Notes under the pieces: model-generated | What the model saw: only the letters and a program-made list of their open reading frames with translations | Databases searched by the model: none | Told to the model about the DNA's origin: nothing | From: Fimenecus sp045545735 | GTDB taxonomy: Bacteria; Bacillota; Clostridia; Oscillospirales; Acutalibacteraceae | Direction of reading: 5' to 3' | Assembly: GCA_045545735.1 (NCBI GenBank) | Contig: JAZQBM010000006.1 | Coordinates: 1-34,557, forward strand | DNA length: 34,557 nucleotides | Translations under genes and position numbers: made by a program | In this document: positions 1-8,587 of the stretch, piece after piece | Position numbering within the stretch: position 1 is the first letter of the stretch | Layout of the letters: each line of letters opens with the position of its first letter

Positions 1-66
<66 letters not shown>

Positions 67-310
67 ATTGTATCTTTACACATCTCTGTGTAGAAATCAT
101 TTTCTAAAGTGCTTTTTAGCTCTTTACTTACTTTTAACTCAAACGCTTTGCGTTCTTTTTAACTCTTCTGTTATCCAAAAGAATTACTGTTTCTTGTACT
201 TCCTTGTTGAGTGATTTCTCACCCTCAAAGAATCTACAGGGTTCCTTTTACTTATCTCGTCGTTGTTTAATTTTTAAGGTTCAGTCTGTCCAACCCGTTT
301 TTGCGGGTGG
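67..310 (-). other. rRNA operon leader (pre-16S)
   Basis: This gene-free stretch lies between the inner rRNA promoter and the 16S gene. No ORF is convincing. On the minus strand it contains GATTCTTTGAGGG near 235-223, which resembles a boxA antitermination element, and a short hairpin (CCCGC-loop-CGGG) near 290-308 at the start of the inner transcript. The boxA reading is tentative. Confidence 0.6.
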
Positions 311-316
311 AGTTTT

Positions 317-345
317 ATTGTAACAAAACTCCGCAAGATTGTCAA
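317..345 (-). promoter_or_regulatory. rRNA operon promoter P2 (inner)
   Basis: On the minus strand a perfect -35 TTGACA (345-340) is followed by a 17-base spacer and -10 TACAAT (322-317). Transcription should start near 310. Confidence 0.85.
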
Positions 346-411
346 CAGTTTTTTCAAACTTTTTTAAGTTTTTTTGCTGTTGGACTTCAGTCTCTCGCAG
401 ACAGCTTTGAT

Positions 412-440
412 ATAATATCACAACAAAATCGACTTGTCAA
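412..440 (-). promoter_or_regulatory. rRNA operon promoter P1 (outer)
   Basis: On the minus strand -35 TTGACA (440-435), 17-base spacer and -10 TATTAT (417-412). The A/T-rich tract just upstream (441-475) could act as an UP element. Tandem P1/P2 promoters about 95 bases apart are the usual arrangement for Firmicute rRNA operons. Confidence 0.85.
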
Positions 441-602
441 CAACTTTTTTTAATTTTTTTAAAAAATTTTTTCAAGTTGTTTTTGAGCCTATATATATTG
501 TATATAGTATGTATTTTGACCACAATTACTCCTGTTTTTTGAATAAAAAATCCTAAAAAGGAAAACATAATACCGAATAAAATATGCGGAGTGATATATT
601 AA

Positions 603-1307
603 ATGGACGCAAAAAAGGAATTGCGAAGTAAAAAGCAGATATTATGGCAGATAATTGCCATTATTCTTGTAAACGTAATGGTAATTACTGCGATTGCATA
701 CACATACGGTGAAAGTGCACAAACTCTATCCCGATTAGGCTCACGCGGACAAGAAGTGCGACAAATACAACAGAAATTACGTGAACTCGGTTTATACTCA
801 GGCTCGGTTGACGGCATTTACGGAACCGCAACGCAAAAAGCAGTCCGACAATTCCAGAAAAATTGCGGACTTACAGTTGATGGCATTGCAGGTCGCAAAA
901 CATTATTATATTTGGGACTTGGCTCGGGTGGTAGTTCATCGGCAGGCGGATATAGTTCAAGTGATGTATATCTTCTTGCGAGAATTATTGGTGCTGAGGC
1001 ACGTGGTGAAAGTTATGTAGGACAAGTTGCAGTTGGTGCAGTAGTATTAAATAGGGTTAGACACTCGTCATTCCCCGACTCTATTGCTGGAGTTGTGTAT
1101 CAGTCAGGTGCGTTTTCGGCAGTACGGGACAGTAACTGGAATGTGCCACCAAACGACACAGCAAAGAAAGCAGCACGAGATGCTATTAACGGTTGGGACC
1201 CAACGGGTGATGCTATATACTATTATAATCCTGCAAAAACAAGTAACCAATGGATTAGAACAAGACCGGTTGTGACAACGATTGGACGGCACGTTTTTTG
1301 TAAATAG
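603..1307 (+). CDS. sleB: Spore cortex-lytic enzyme SleB-like cell wall hydrolase
   Basis: A 234-residue exported hydrolase expected to cleave spore cortex peptidoglycan during germination. Residues about 13-33 form a membrane segment or signal. Residues about 45-105 are a PG_binding_1 repeat (GSRGQEVRQIQQKLRELG...VDGIYG). After a Gly/Ser linker (105-120) comes the Hydrolase_2/SleB domain, with AEARGE at 131-136 holding the expected catalytic Glu, followed by the conserved GQVAVGAVVLNRV. This order (signal, binding repeat, catalytic domain) is that of SleB. The ATG is preceded by GGAGTGA. Upstream, GAATA (541) and CATAATA (566) resemble forespore sigma-G elements, but 20 bases apart they are too widely spaced to be sure; TTGACC/TTGAAT is an alternative. 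It stands alone, divergent from the rRNA operon, with its own terminator. Confidence 0.9.
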   Translation: MDAKKELRSKKQILWQIIAIILVNVMVITAIAYTYGESAQTLSRLGSRGQEVRQIQQKLRELGLYSGSVDGIYGTATQKAVRQFQKNCGLTVDGIAGRKTLLYLGLGSGGSSSAGGYSSSDVYLLARIIGAEARGESYVGQVAVGAVVLNRVRHSSFPDSIAGVVYQSGAFSAVRDSNWNVPPNDTAKKAARDAINGWDPTGDAIYYYNPAKTSNQWIRTRPVVTTIGRHVFCK

Positions 1308-1337
1308 TGCAAAACGCAAAATGCAAAGTGCAAAATG
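1308..1337 (+). repeat. (TGCAAAR)n heptamer tail after sleB
   Basis: Directly after the TAG stop codon (1305-1307) come four seven-base units, TGCAAAA, CGCAAAA, TGCAAAG and TGCAAAA. The same motif follows the stop codons of other genes in this window and forms the arms of the longer repeats at 1397, 29987 and 32799. Confidence 0.75.
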
Positions 1338-1346
1338 ATATAATAA

Positions 1347-1374
1347 AACCCCATTCTCAATTGAGAGTGGGGTT
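1347..1374 (+). terminator. Rho-independent terminator of sleB, probably bidirectional
   Basis: The inverted repeat AACCCCA...TGGGGTT encloses TCTCAATTGAGA, giving a nearly perfect 12-13 bp stem, followed on the plus strand by GATTTTTATTT. On the minus strand the stem is followed by TTATTATATCATTTT, so it may also end the aro operon transcript arriving from the right. Confidence 0.8.
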
Positions 1375-1396
1375 GATTTTTATTTCAAGAATTTGA

Positions 1397-1557
1397 CAAA
1401 TTAGAGTTTATCGAACTCAATTCGTAATGCGTAATTCGGAATTCGTAATGTCGGAACTGCGTTGCAATTGTAGATATAATCAGCGTCTCATAGACTCTAC
1501 ACTTTCCACTTTGCGTTTTCAACTTTACACTTAATTAGTTAGACAAACTATAATTTG
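1397..1557. repeat. MITE-like dispersed repeat, copy A
   Basis: About 161 bases with inverted ends: CAAATTAGAGTTTATCG on the left and the near-complement CAAACTATAATTTG on the right. Inside are an ATTCGTAATGCG-type arm, a core with CTGCGTTGCAATTGTAGAT (from 1447), and a degenerate heptamer arm. It abuts the aroQ stop codon at 1559. Sister copies are at 29987-30144 and 32799-32933. No ORF is present. Confidence 0.75.
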
Positions 1558-1558
1558 T

Positions 1559-1990
1559 TTACTTATACTTTTCACATAAATATTTCATAGCCAAATGATA
1601 GCCTTCAAGTCCTTTACCGATAATGTGTTCTTCGCACGCCATACCTGCAAATGAGATTTGGCGAAAATCTTCACGCTTGGTTACATCAGAAATATGAACT
1701 TCAACTGCGGGGATTCCCACAGATTTAAGTGCATCTAAAATTGCAACGCTTGTATGAGTATAAGCAGCAGGATTAATTACAATTCCGTCCACTTCGCCGT
1801 ATGCTTCTTGAATTTTGTCAACTATTGAGCCTTCGTGGTTCGATTGAAAGCACTCAACCTCGCAACCGAGTTCATTTGCCCAAGCATCAATATCGCAAAG
1901 CAAAGTTTCATAATTTTGGCTACCGTAAATTCCCGGCTCACGAATACCTAACATATTTATATTTGGTCCGTTGATTACAAGAATTTTCAT
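1559..1990 (-). CDS. aroQ: 3-dehydroquinate dehydratase, type II
   Basis: Converts 3-dehydroquinate to 3-dehydroshikimate, third step of the shikimate pathway. About 143 residues, the normal type II length. Diagnostic motifs are NGPNINMLGIREPGIYG at the N-terminus (including the catalytic Tyr loop), FQSNHEGSIVDKIQ, INPAAYTHTSVAILDAL and EVHISDVTKREDFR. It is the last gene of the aro operon; its ATG overlaps the TGA of the aroE-aroK fusion (ATGA, 1987-1990), so translation is probably coupled. A GTG at 1996 is an alternative start with tighter Shine-Dalgarno spacing (5 versus 11 bases from AAAGGAG); I prefer ATG because the family begins MKILVINGPN. Confidence 0.95.
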   Translation of the reverse strand: MKILVINGPNINMLGIREPGIYGSQNYETLLCDIDAWANELGCEVECFQSNHEGSIVDKIQEAYGEVDGIVINPAAYTHTSVAILDALKSVGIPAVEVHISDVTKREDFRQISFAGMACEEHIIGKGLEGYHLAMKYLCEKYK

Positions 1991-3207
1991 AAGCACTCAA
2001 TCTCCTTTAAAATTCTGTCGGCAACTTCTTCGATTGTGCCATTACCGTCGATTTCAACATCTGCAAATTGACGGTAAAGTGGCATTCTTTTTTCATAAAG
2101 TGCTTTTACACCGTGCATTTGTGAAAGTGGTCTTCCGTTTGTGGGTAACAAATCTGCATCACGGTTGATAAATATAATAATTCCGTTTTGCTTTAACGGA
2201 TTGTAATTTTCGTGACGAGTTATTACTCCCCCGCCCGTTGCGATTATACACTCTTTTTCTCTGCCCGCCAAAATTACCGCAGCATTTTCGCAATTTCTAA
2301 AGTGTACTTCGCCGTACTTTTCAATTATTTCGGGGATTGGCATATTTTCAACATTTTCTATCATTTCATCCGTGTCGACAAGTTCTTTATTGAGTTTTTC
2401 TGCAAGGACTTTACCAATTGTTGACTTGCCACAACCTGCCATACCGATAAGAACGATATTACACATCTGCTTTTTAAGTATATTTTCAATCTTTTCGCAA
2501 ACAGATGTTTCGATTTTTGTATCAAAGAAAATCTCGTGTGCTTTTTTAGCTTGGGCAACAAGCATTGAAAGGCCTGCCGAACAAGGAATATTTCGTTCTT
2601 CAGCATCTAAAATCAGTTTTGTTTTAAGTGGATTATACACAACATCAAGCACACCCGAAAGATTTTTGAAATCGTCAAGATTTACAAGTGATTTTAAATT
2701 ATTCGGGTACATTCCCACAGGTGTAGTATTTACGATAATTTCACCGTCATAGTGGAGATGCAAATTCTTATAGTTATTCTCTGTATTCAAATCAACAACA
2801 ATAACCTCTTTTGCACCGAAGTCACGAAGAACAGCCTGTACCGTTGCAGATGCACCACCGCCACCAAGTACAACAGTCTTTTTATCTTTAACGCTGATGC
2901 CTGACTTTTCAAGCATATATACAAATCCAAAATAGTCAGTATTATCACCATAAAGTTTACCATCACGAACAGTTACAGTATTAACTGCACCGATTTTCTG
3001 TGCTTCAGGTGAAACAACATCAAGATATGGAATAACCGCCTTTTTGTAAGGTATAGTAACATTGATACCTTTAAAGTTATGCTCTTTCATAAAGGCTTCA
3101 AGATGCTGGGGTGCAACCTCAAAAAGATTGTAATCGTGGTTACCTAAAGCCAAATGGATTTGTGGCGAAAAGCTGTGAGGCAAATGCTCACCTAAAAGTC
3201 CGTACAT
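1987..3207 (-). CDS. aroE-aroK: Fused shikimate dehydrogenase / shikimate kinase
   Basis: A 406-residue protein joining two consecutive shikimate enzymes. Residues 1-245 are AroE: HSFSP substrate loop (11-15), NVTIPYKK with catalytic Lys55, NTD with Asp91, and the nucleotide fold VVLGGGGASATVQAVL (112-127). Residues about 248-406 are shikimate kinase: Walker A GMAGCGKST (255-263), DTDEMI (278-283), FRNCE (303-307) and ATGGG (323-327). Both active sites look complete, so dehydroshikimate could pass to shikimate and shikimate-3-phosphate on one polypeptide. GGAGG lies 11 bases before the ATG, and only two bases separate it from the pheA stop. No frameshift is seen at the junction; the linker (about 230-248) is short and helical in character. 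Confidence 0.95.
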   Translation of the reverse strand: MYGLLGEHLPHSFSPQIHLALGNHDYNLFEVAPQHLEAFMKEHNFKGINVTIPYKKAVIPYLDVVSPEAQKIGAVNTVTVRDGKLYGDNTDYFGFVYMLEKSGISVKDKKTVVLGGGGASATVQAVLRDFGAKEVIVVDLNTENNYKNLHLHYDGEIIVNTTPVGMYPNNLKSLVNLDDFKNLSGVLDVVYNPLKTKLILDAEERNIPCSAGLSMLVAQAKKAHEIFFDTKIETSVCEKIENILKKQMCNIVLIGMAGCGKSTIGKVLAEKLNKELVDTDEMIENVENMPIPEIIEKYGEVHFRNCENAAVILAGREKECIIATGGGVITRHENYNPLKQNGIIIFINRDADLLPTNGRPLSQMHGVKALYEKRMPLYRQFADVEIDGNGTIEEVADRILKEIECL

Positions 3208-3209
3208 TG

Positions 3210-4358
3210 TTACATTACCTCCGAATAACTGCCTAAATAGTGGAAATATTCACATTCATCCTTCAACTGTTCAAGGATTTCGTAAAATGCGTTATCGTAA
3301 ACTGATACCGACATATCAAAATAGAACATAAATTCAAAGTCCTTATTCTGCATAGGACGGCTTTCTATTTTATTCACATTAATGCCCAACGCGTAAAAAC
3401 GGGCAAGTGTATGATAAAGCGAACCTGGGTGATGTGGCAAAGTAAGTACGAAACTTGTTTTGTCAGCACCGGGGTAAATTTCCAAATCCTTTGAAATGCA
3501 AATAAAACGAGTGTAGTTGTTATCTTTATTCTGCACATCATCAGAAATGAGTGTCATACCATACAAATCACGGCAGTTTTCTGATGAAATTGCCGCAACA
3601 TCTGTACGACCGCTTTCCATAACCATTTTTGCCGCAACTGCAGTATTCTCGCAAACCGTAACTTTAATATTACTATGCTGACGCAAAAAATCACTGCATT
3701 GGTTGATTGCTTGCTCGTGAGAAAAAACTTCTTTAATGCCATCAAGAGTTGCACCTTTATTGCCTAAAAGACAATGATTAATTTTAAGGCGAATACTCTT
3801 AACTACATAGAAATTGTGCTCTGCCATTAAATCATAAACGCCGTTGACACTACCCGCAGTACTGTTCTCAATTGGAAGAACACCGTATTTGCAAAGTCCT
3901 TTTTCAACTGCATTTACAACATCATACCAAGTTTTGAAATATGAAACAGTTGGATATTTGAAAAGTTTCTCGCAAGCAAGTCCTGAATAAGCCCCCTCAA
4001 CACCCTGACAAGCAACCATTGCTTTTTGCGGAAACAATTTTGATGTATTCTCAACTGCTGACTTAATTTTTTCGGTCAATTCGCTGTCAGTATTAAGATA
4101 ACGGTGCTGATATGAACGTGAAACAGTCATAATGGTATCATAAAGCACACGTGAGTAAACCTCTAAATCTTCCCCTGCCATATTGCTGATACGTTCAAGA
4201 AGTTCACGTTCTCTTTTTGCATCTAAAACAGGAAGATTATTCTCTTTTTTATACTGAGCAACTGAAAGACAAGTTTCCATTCTGTCTTTCCAGAGTTCAA
4301 TTATTTTGTTATCAATGTTATTTATTTTTTCTCTGATTACTGAAAGGTCTTCCATCAT
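3210..4358 (-). CDS. pheA: Bifunctional chorismate mutase / prephenate dehydratase (P-protein)
   Basis: Makes phenylpyruvate from chorismate through prephenate. 382 residues. Residues 1-85 are an AroQ-class chorismate mutase (IREKINNIDNKIIELWKDR, then YKKENNLPVLDAKRE). Residues about 110-285 are prephenate dehydratase (QGVEGAYSG, GVLPIENSTAGSV with the catalytic region, TRFICIS). Residues about 295-375 form an ACT domain (LPHHPGSLYHTLARF, IESRP) that in this family binds Phe for feedback inhibition. AAGGTGAT precedes the start; ATG at 4358 or 4355 are both possible. Lies between aroC and the aroE-aroK fusion with gaps of 8 and 2 bases. Confidence 0.95.
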   Translation of the reverse strand: MMEDLSVIREKINNIDNKIIELWKDRMETCLSVAQYKKENNLPVLDAKRERELLERISNMAGEDLEVYSRVLYDTIMTVSRSYQHRYLNTDSELTEKIKSAVENTSKLFPQKAMVACQGVEGAYSGLACEKLFKYPTVSYFKTWYDVVNAVEKGLCKYGVLPIENSTAGSVNGVYDLMAEHNFYVVKSIRLKINHCLLGNKGATLDGIKEVFSHEQAINQCSDFLRQHSNIKVTVCENTAVAAKMVMESGRTDVAAISSENCRDLYGMTLISDDVQNKDNNYTRFICISKDLEIYPGADKTSFVLTLPHHPGSLYHTLARFYALGINVNKIESRPMQNKDFEFMFYFDMSVSVYDNAFYEILEQLKDECEYFHYLGSYSEVM

Positions 4359-4366
4359 AAATCACC

Positions 4367-5431
4367 TTATATAATTAAATCTAATACGGTAAACGCAGTT
4401 ACCGCTTCAACTACAGGTACTGCTCTTTGTACTATACACGGGTCGTGTCTGCCTTGAATTTGCAACTTCTGTTCAGTTTTATTGGCAAGGCTAACACTAT
4501 TCTGTTCTTTATAAATTGATGGTGTTGGTTTTATTGCAGTTCTAAAAATTATCGGCATACCGTTAGTAATTCCGCCGTTTATTCCACCTGCATTATTAGT
4601 TGCGGTTTTAATTTCGCCGTCAACAATGCAAAAAGCATCGTTATTCTCACTACCGTAAAGGTCAGTAGCCCCAAATCCGTTACCGAATTCGATTCCCTTA
4701 ACCGCAGGAATACCGAAAATGTTTTTAGCAAGTCCGTTTTCAACACCGTCAAACATTGGGTCGCCAAGCCCTGCTTTAACGCCCGTTACTGCACACTCGA
4801 TTACACCGCCAACAGAATCGCCGAGTGCTCTTGCTTTTTCGATTTCGGCAATCATAAATTTGCCTTTTTCATCATTGATTACGGGGAACTCTTTTCCTGC
4901 CGTATTCCATTTGCCTATATTTACAAAATCAATTTTGTCATCATAAACATTTTTAATTTTCTGAATATGAGCCTGAATTTCGATGCCCATATCCGCTAAA
5001 ATCTGCATACAAACTGCACCTACAAAACAAAGTGGTGCTGTAAGTCTGCCTGAAAAATGTCCGCCACCTGACACATCGTTAAATCCATTGTAACGAATGT
5101 TCCCGCTGAAATCTGCGTGAGATGGGCGTGGTGTGTCCATAATATTATTATAATCCGCTGAATGTTGATTTGTGTTGCGGATTACCGCACAAAGCGGTGC
5201 ACCGCAAGTTACACCGTTTACAAGTCCTGAAATAATTTCGGGGGTATCTGCTTCTTTACGCTGAGTTGAAAGGGAATTTCTGCCCGGGGCACGACGCTCC
5301 ATAAACGCCATAACTTTTTCCATATCTATTTTTTTGCCTGCAGGAAGTCCGTCAATTACAACGCCTATTCCTGCAGAGTGGGATTGACCGAAAACCGATA
5401 TTTTAATTTTATTTCCCGTCATTGATGACAT
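4367..5431 (-). CDS. aroC: Chorismate synthase
   Basis: FMN-dependent conversion of EPSP to chorismate, last common step of the aromatic pathway. About 354 residues. Recognised from FGQSHSAGIGVVIDGLPAG at the N-terminus, ERRAPGRNSLSTQRKE, PRPSHADFSG, SGGGHFSGRLTA and GGINGGITNGMPI near the C-terminus. An earlier in-frame ATG exists at 5437, but it lies only 2 bases from AGGAGG; the ATG at 5431 has an 8-base spacing, so I chose it. The gene start overlaps the end of aroA by about 23 bases, indicating co-translation. Confidence 0.95.
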   Translation of the reverse strand: MSSMTGNKIKISVFGQSHSAGIGVVIDGLPAGKKIDMEKVMAFMERRAPGRNSLSTQRKEADTPEIISGLVNGVTCGAPLCAVIRNTNQHSADYNNIMDTPRPSHADFSGNIRYNGFNDVSGGGHFSGRLTAPLCFVGAVCMQILADMGIEIQAHIQKIKNVYDDKIDFVNIGKWNTAGKEFPVINDEKGKFMIAEIEKARALGDSVGGVIECAVTGVKAGLGDPMFDGVENGLAKNIFGIPAVKGIEFGNGFGATDLYGSENNDAFCIVDGEIKTATNNAGGINGGITNGMPIIFRTAIKPTPSIYKEQNSVSLANKTEQKLQIQGRHDPCIVQRAVPVVEAVTAFTVLDLII

Positions 5432-6683
5432 TTGCATTCCCTCCTAAACTGTTAAAATCATTAAAGAAATGTGGGTATGATTTTTCAACCGCTTTATAAT
5501 CTGTAATATCAACAGGAAGTGAACATTCACTACTTAAAATCGCCGCCGACATTACAATTCTGTGGTCATTATAACCGTCGATTACTCTGCCTACCATTTC
5601 GTTATCACTCCAGATAACAAGTCCGTCGTCAGTTTCGCTTACTGCTGCACCAACTTTGTCAAGCATATTAAATACTGACTGTATTCTGTCACTTTCTTTT
5701 ATGCGAAGCCTACCCGCATTGATAATATGGGTTACACCTTTTTCGCAAGCAGCAGCAAGTACTGAAATTATAGGCACTAAATCAGGTATGTCGCCAGCAT
5801 CAACAACTGTGCCGAAAAGTCTGTTTTTCTTAACGGTAATTTCCGTACCATTAACAACTACGTCAGCACCCATACGGCGTAAGATTTCAAGAATTTTTTT
5901 ATCTCCTTGCGGTGAATTTACATCAAGTCCCGTAACTGTTATACCATCTTTTGAGAGTGCACCTGCACAAAGGAAAAACGCACCGTTTGACCAGTCACCA
6001 TCAACTGTAATTTCACTTGGGGAAATGTATTTTTGATTACCTTTTATTATGTAAAGATTTTCTTCTTGGATTATTTCAATTCCAAACTTGCGAAGTGCGG
6101 AAATTGTAATATTAAGATATGACCTTGACTCAACAGGTGGAATAAGTTTTATTTTACTGTCACCGTCTAAAATCGGAAGTGCAAAAAGCAACCCCGTAAT
6201 AAACTGTGAGCTGATGTTTCCTGCAATCTCATATTCGCCCGATTGCAATTCACCTGTTAAATGCAACGGAAATTCGCTACCCGTATGGAAAACAACACCT
6301 TTTTTCTCCATTTCTTCTTTTAATGGCGAAATCGGTCTTTCGGGCAATCTGCCTTGACCTTTGAATGTGGCATCAATACCCAATGCAGAAACAACGGGCA
6401 ATAAAAATCTTAAAGTTGAACCACTTTCAATACAATTAAGTGTAGCTTGTCTTTTAAATGGTTGTGGGGTAACAGTAATTGCACCGTTACCCACAGTAAT
6501 ATCAGCACCCATACTTTTTAAACATTCAGCCGTCGCAACAATATCTTTTGACAAGCAATTACAATAAATTTTTGTTGCTTTATCAGACAATGCGGCACAA
6601 ATTAAAAGCCTATGTGCATCTGACTTTGATGAAATTGCATTTATTCGTCCCGAAAGTCGTGACGGAGTACATCTCATTTCCAT
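5409..6683 (-). CDS. aroA: 3-phosphoshikimate 1-carboxyvinyltransferase (EPSP synthase)
   Basis: Transfers enolpyruvate from PEP to shikimate-3-phosphate. 424 residues, normal length. Motifs: SSKSDAHRLLICAAL near the N-terminus (phosphate-binding Lys/Arg region), ESGSTLRFLLPV (the position of the NAGTAMR loop in E. coli), GDWSNGAFFLCAGAL, RIKESDRIQSV and YNDHRIVMSAAI. The start codon directly adjoins the aroB stop codon (6684-6686), and the Shine-Dalgarno is weak, so it probably depends on coupling to aroB. A second ATG two codons in is possible. Confidence 0.95.
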   Translation of the reverse strand: MEMRCTPSRLSGRINAISSKSDAHRLLICAALSDKATKIYCNCLSKDIVATAECLKSMGADITVGNGAITVTPQPFKRQATLNCIESGSTLRFLLPVVSALGIDATFKGQGRLPERPISPLKEEMEKKGVVFHTGSEFPLHLTGELQSGEYEIAGNISSQFITGLLFALPILDGDSKIKLIPPVESRSYLNITISALRKFGIEIIQEENLYIIKGNQKYISPSEITVDGDWSNGAFFLCAGALSKDGITVTGLDVNSPQGDKKILEILRRMGADVVVNGTEITVKKNRLFGTVVDAGDIPDLVPIISVLAAACEKGVTHIINAGRLRIKESDRIQSVFNMLDKVGAAVSETDDGLVIWSDNEMVGRVIDGYNDHRIVMSAAILSSECSLPVDITDYKAVEKSYPHFFNDFNSLGGNANVINDGK

Positions 6684-7739
6684 TTAATTCAAGCCTTTTT
6701 CAATAAAATTCAATAAATCCTCAACAGGAAGTTTCATAATCTTGCAAAGTCCATATTCTTCAGGGACTATAAGTGCCATTGTGTCAAGACTTCTTTTCTT
6801 ATCAGAAAGTGATGCCTTGTAAAGTTCTTCTGCTGAAAAATCACAAGTTGTTGGCAAGTTATTTGCCTTAAGGATTGGCAAAAGCACATCGCTATAATCT
6901 TCGTCGGACATACCAATTTCATAAGCACCTTTTGTAGCAATAACCATACCGATTGCAACGGCGTTTCCGTGAGAAATGGTAAGATTACTGCATTTTTCAA
7001 TAGCGTGACCGATAGTGTGGCCAAAGTTTAATAATTTTCTCTCGCCTTTTTCAAATTCGTCACGGTCAACAACGTCACGTTTTATCTCAACGCAACGCTT
7101 GATTACATATTCAATATTTTCGCGAATACTGTTATTACTTAAATATGTAAGGAATTCACCGTCTAAAATCATACCATATTTAATGATTTCAGCACAGCCC
7201 TCATTAAATGTTTCGTCGGGTAATGTCTTTAAGGTTTCGCAATCAGCGTAAACTGCAATCGGCTGATAAAATGCACCGCAAAGATTTTTGCCTGCATTAA
7301 GATTAATTGCAGTTTTGCCACCAACAGATGAGTCTACCATTGAAAGTACAGTTGTAGGAATCTGAACAAAATCCACACCACGAAGATAAGTAGATGCAAC
7401 AAATCCTGTAAGGTCGCCTGTAACGCCACCGCCAAGGGCTACGAAAAGGTCAGTTCTTGTAATGCTGTTTTCAGCACAAAACTCCTGTATTTTACCGAAG
7501 TTTTCAAGAGATTTTGCATCTTCACCGTGCGGGAATACAAATTCGCAAACGGAAAACCCTGCTTCAGTCAAACTCTTTTTTACTCGTTCGCCGTAAAGTG
7601 AATAAACTGTGTCGTCTGACACAAGCACTACTCGGCAAAGTCTTTTGATTTCTTTGATTTTCTCACCGATTGTGTCAAGAAAACCTGTGCCGATATGCAC
7701 AATATATTCTTTTGATGCGGTCACTTTAACTGTTTCCAT
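6684..7739 (-). CDS. aroB: 3-dehydroquinate synthase
   Basis: NAD-dependent cyclisation of DAHP to 3-dehydroquinate, second step of the pathway. About 351 residues. Motifs: PHGEDAKSLENFGKI, ALGGGVTGDLTGFVASTYLRG, VQIPTTVLSMVDSSVGGKTAIN, NEGCAEIIKYGMI and LNFGHTIGHAIE with metal-binding His residues. The ATG at 7739 has GGGTGA 5-6 bases upstream and gives the family-typical METVKV start. A GTG at 7748, overlapping the tyrA stop, would add three residues and is the alternative. Confidence 0.94.
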   Translation of the reverse strand: METVKVTASKEYIVHIGTGFLDTIGEKIKEIKRLCRVVLVSDDTVYSLYGERVKKSLTEAGFSVCEFVFPHGEDAKSLENFGKIQEFCAENSITRTDLFVALGGGVTGDLTGFVASTYLRGVDFVQIPTTVLSMVDSSVGGKTAINLNAGKNLCGAFYQPIAVYADCETLKTLPDETFNEGCAEIIKYGMILDGEFLTYLSNNSIRENIEYVIKRCVEIKRDVVDRDEFEKGERKLLNFGHTIGHAIEKCSNLTISHGNAVAIGMVIATKGAYEIGMSDEDYSDVLLPILKANNLPTTCDFSAEELYKASLSDKKRSLDTMALIVPEEYGLCKIMKLPVEDLLNFIEKGLN

Positions 7740-7744
7740 AATCG

Positions 7745-8578
7745 TCACCCGTCAATCTGTTCTTTTAATATTTTACCGTCGCGTAAAAGTTCTGCTAACT
7801 TTTCACGGTCATTATTTTCTAACGACTCTTTATATTGTACCAAATTATTCACTATCGCGTCAATTTCATTTATGAGATTATCGCGATTTTCAAGAAATAA
7901 TTCAGACCACATATTTTCATTAAGATATGCAACACGAGTTAAATCCTTGTAACTGCCCGCTGAAAATCCTTTATGAATAAGTGCATTAGGACTTTTAACA
8001 TAAGCATTTGAAACAACGTGAGCAAGTTGTGAAGTGAAAGCGATAATTTTGTCGTGTTCATCGGGAGTTGACATCTGAATATTCGTAAAACCGATTTTAA
8101 GGAAAAGTTCTTTTATTACATTTACACATTCCTCCAGCGTATCTTCATAAGGAGTAAGAATCATTGAAGAATTGTTAAAGATTTTAGCCGTTGAATGTTC
8201 AAAACCTGATAAATGCAAACCTGCCATAGGGTGAGCACCGATGAATATAAAGTCATTTTCTTTTGCAGTATCATAAAGAGCATCACAAACATAGCGTTTT
8301 ACACCGCTTATGTCCATAACGATTGCACCTTTTTTGAAATTCTTTGCATTTTCCTTAATATAGTCAATAGTAGCTCCAGGGTAGAGAGAAACTATAACCA
8401 AATCGCATTCTGGCAAATCATTTTTCTCAAGTTCTTTTTCTATTGCACCAACAAAAAGTGCTTTTTGAACTGCTTCGGGGCTTCTGTTAGTACCCCATAC
8501 AGTATGCTCTGTACCAAAAGAAATTGCCTTGGCAAGTGAGCCACCCATAAGACCTAAACCGATTATTCCGACTTTCAT
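7745..8578 (-). CDS. tyrA: Prephenate dehydrogenase
   Basis: NAD(P)-dependent oxidation of prephenate to 4-hydroxyphenylpyruvate on the tyrosine branch. 277 residues: N-terminal Rossmann fold (KVGIIGLGLMGGSLAKAI), the signature GAHPMAGLHLSGFEHS near residues 118-133, then an all-helical dimerisation domain. No C-terminal ACT domain and no fused chorismate mutase are visible, so feedback control may rest on the DAHP synthase and the attenuator. AAGGTGAT sits 3-4 bases before the ATG. The following aroB begins at the stop codon. Confidence 0.93.
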   Translation of the reverse strand: MKVGIIGLGLMGGSLAKAISFGTEHTVWGTNRSPEAVQKALFVGAIEKELEKNDLPECDLVIVSLYPGATIDYIKENAKNFKKGAIVMDISGVKRYVCDALYDTAKENDFIFIGAHPMAGLHLSGFEHSTAKIFNNSSMILTPYEDTLEECVNVIKELFLKIGFTNIQMSTPDEHDKIIAFTSQLAHVVSNAYVKSPNALIHKGFSAGSYKDLTRVAYLNENMWSELFLENRDNLINEIDAIVNNLVQYKESLENNDREKLAELLRDGKILKEQIDG

Positions 8579-8587
8579 TTAATCACC

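Noticed and set aside
541..572. Sigma-G promoter of sleB (GAATA and CATAATA)
   Set aside because: The element sequences are good but the 20-base gap exceeds the usual 17-18, so it is mentioned only as a possibility in the sleB entry.
599..817. 72-codon ORF on the minus strand opposite sleB
   Set aside because: It lies wholly antisense to a clear SleB gene over the rRNA promoter side, has no ribosome site or recognisable domain, and is Cys/Ile-rich as expected for a reverse-frame shadow.
1308..1337. Short CRISPR-like array
   Set aside because: The units are 7 bases with no spacers, so this is a tandem heptamer and not a CRISPR array; no cas genes are present.
5656..6036. 126-codon ORF on the plus strand inside aroA
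   Set aside because: The aroA frame is fully supported by motifs; this antisense frame has no ribosome site and a Ser/Thr/Pro-rich composition typical of a reverse shadow.
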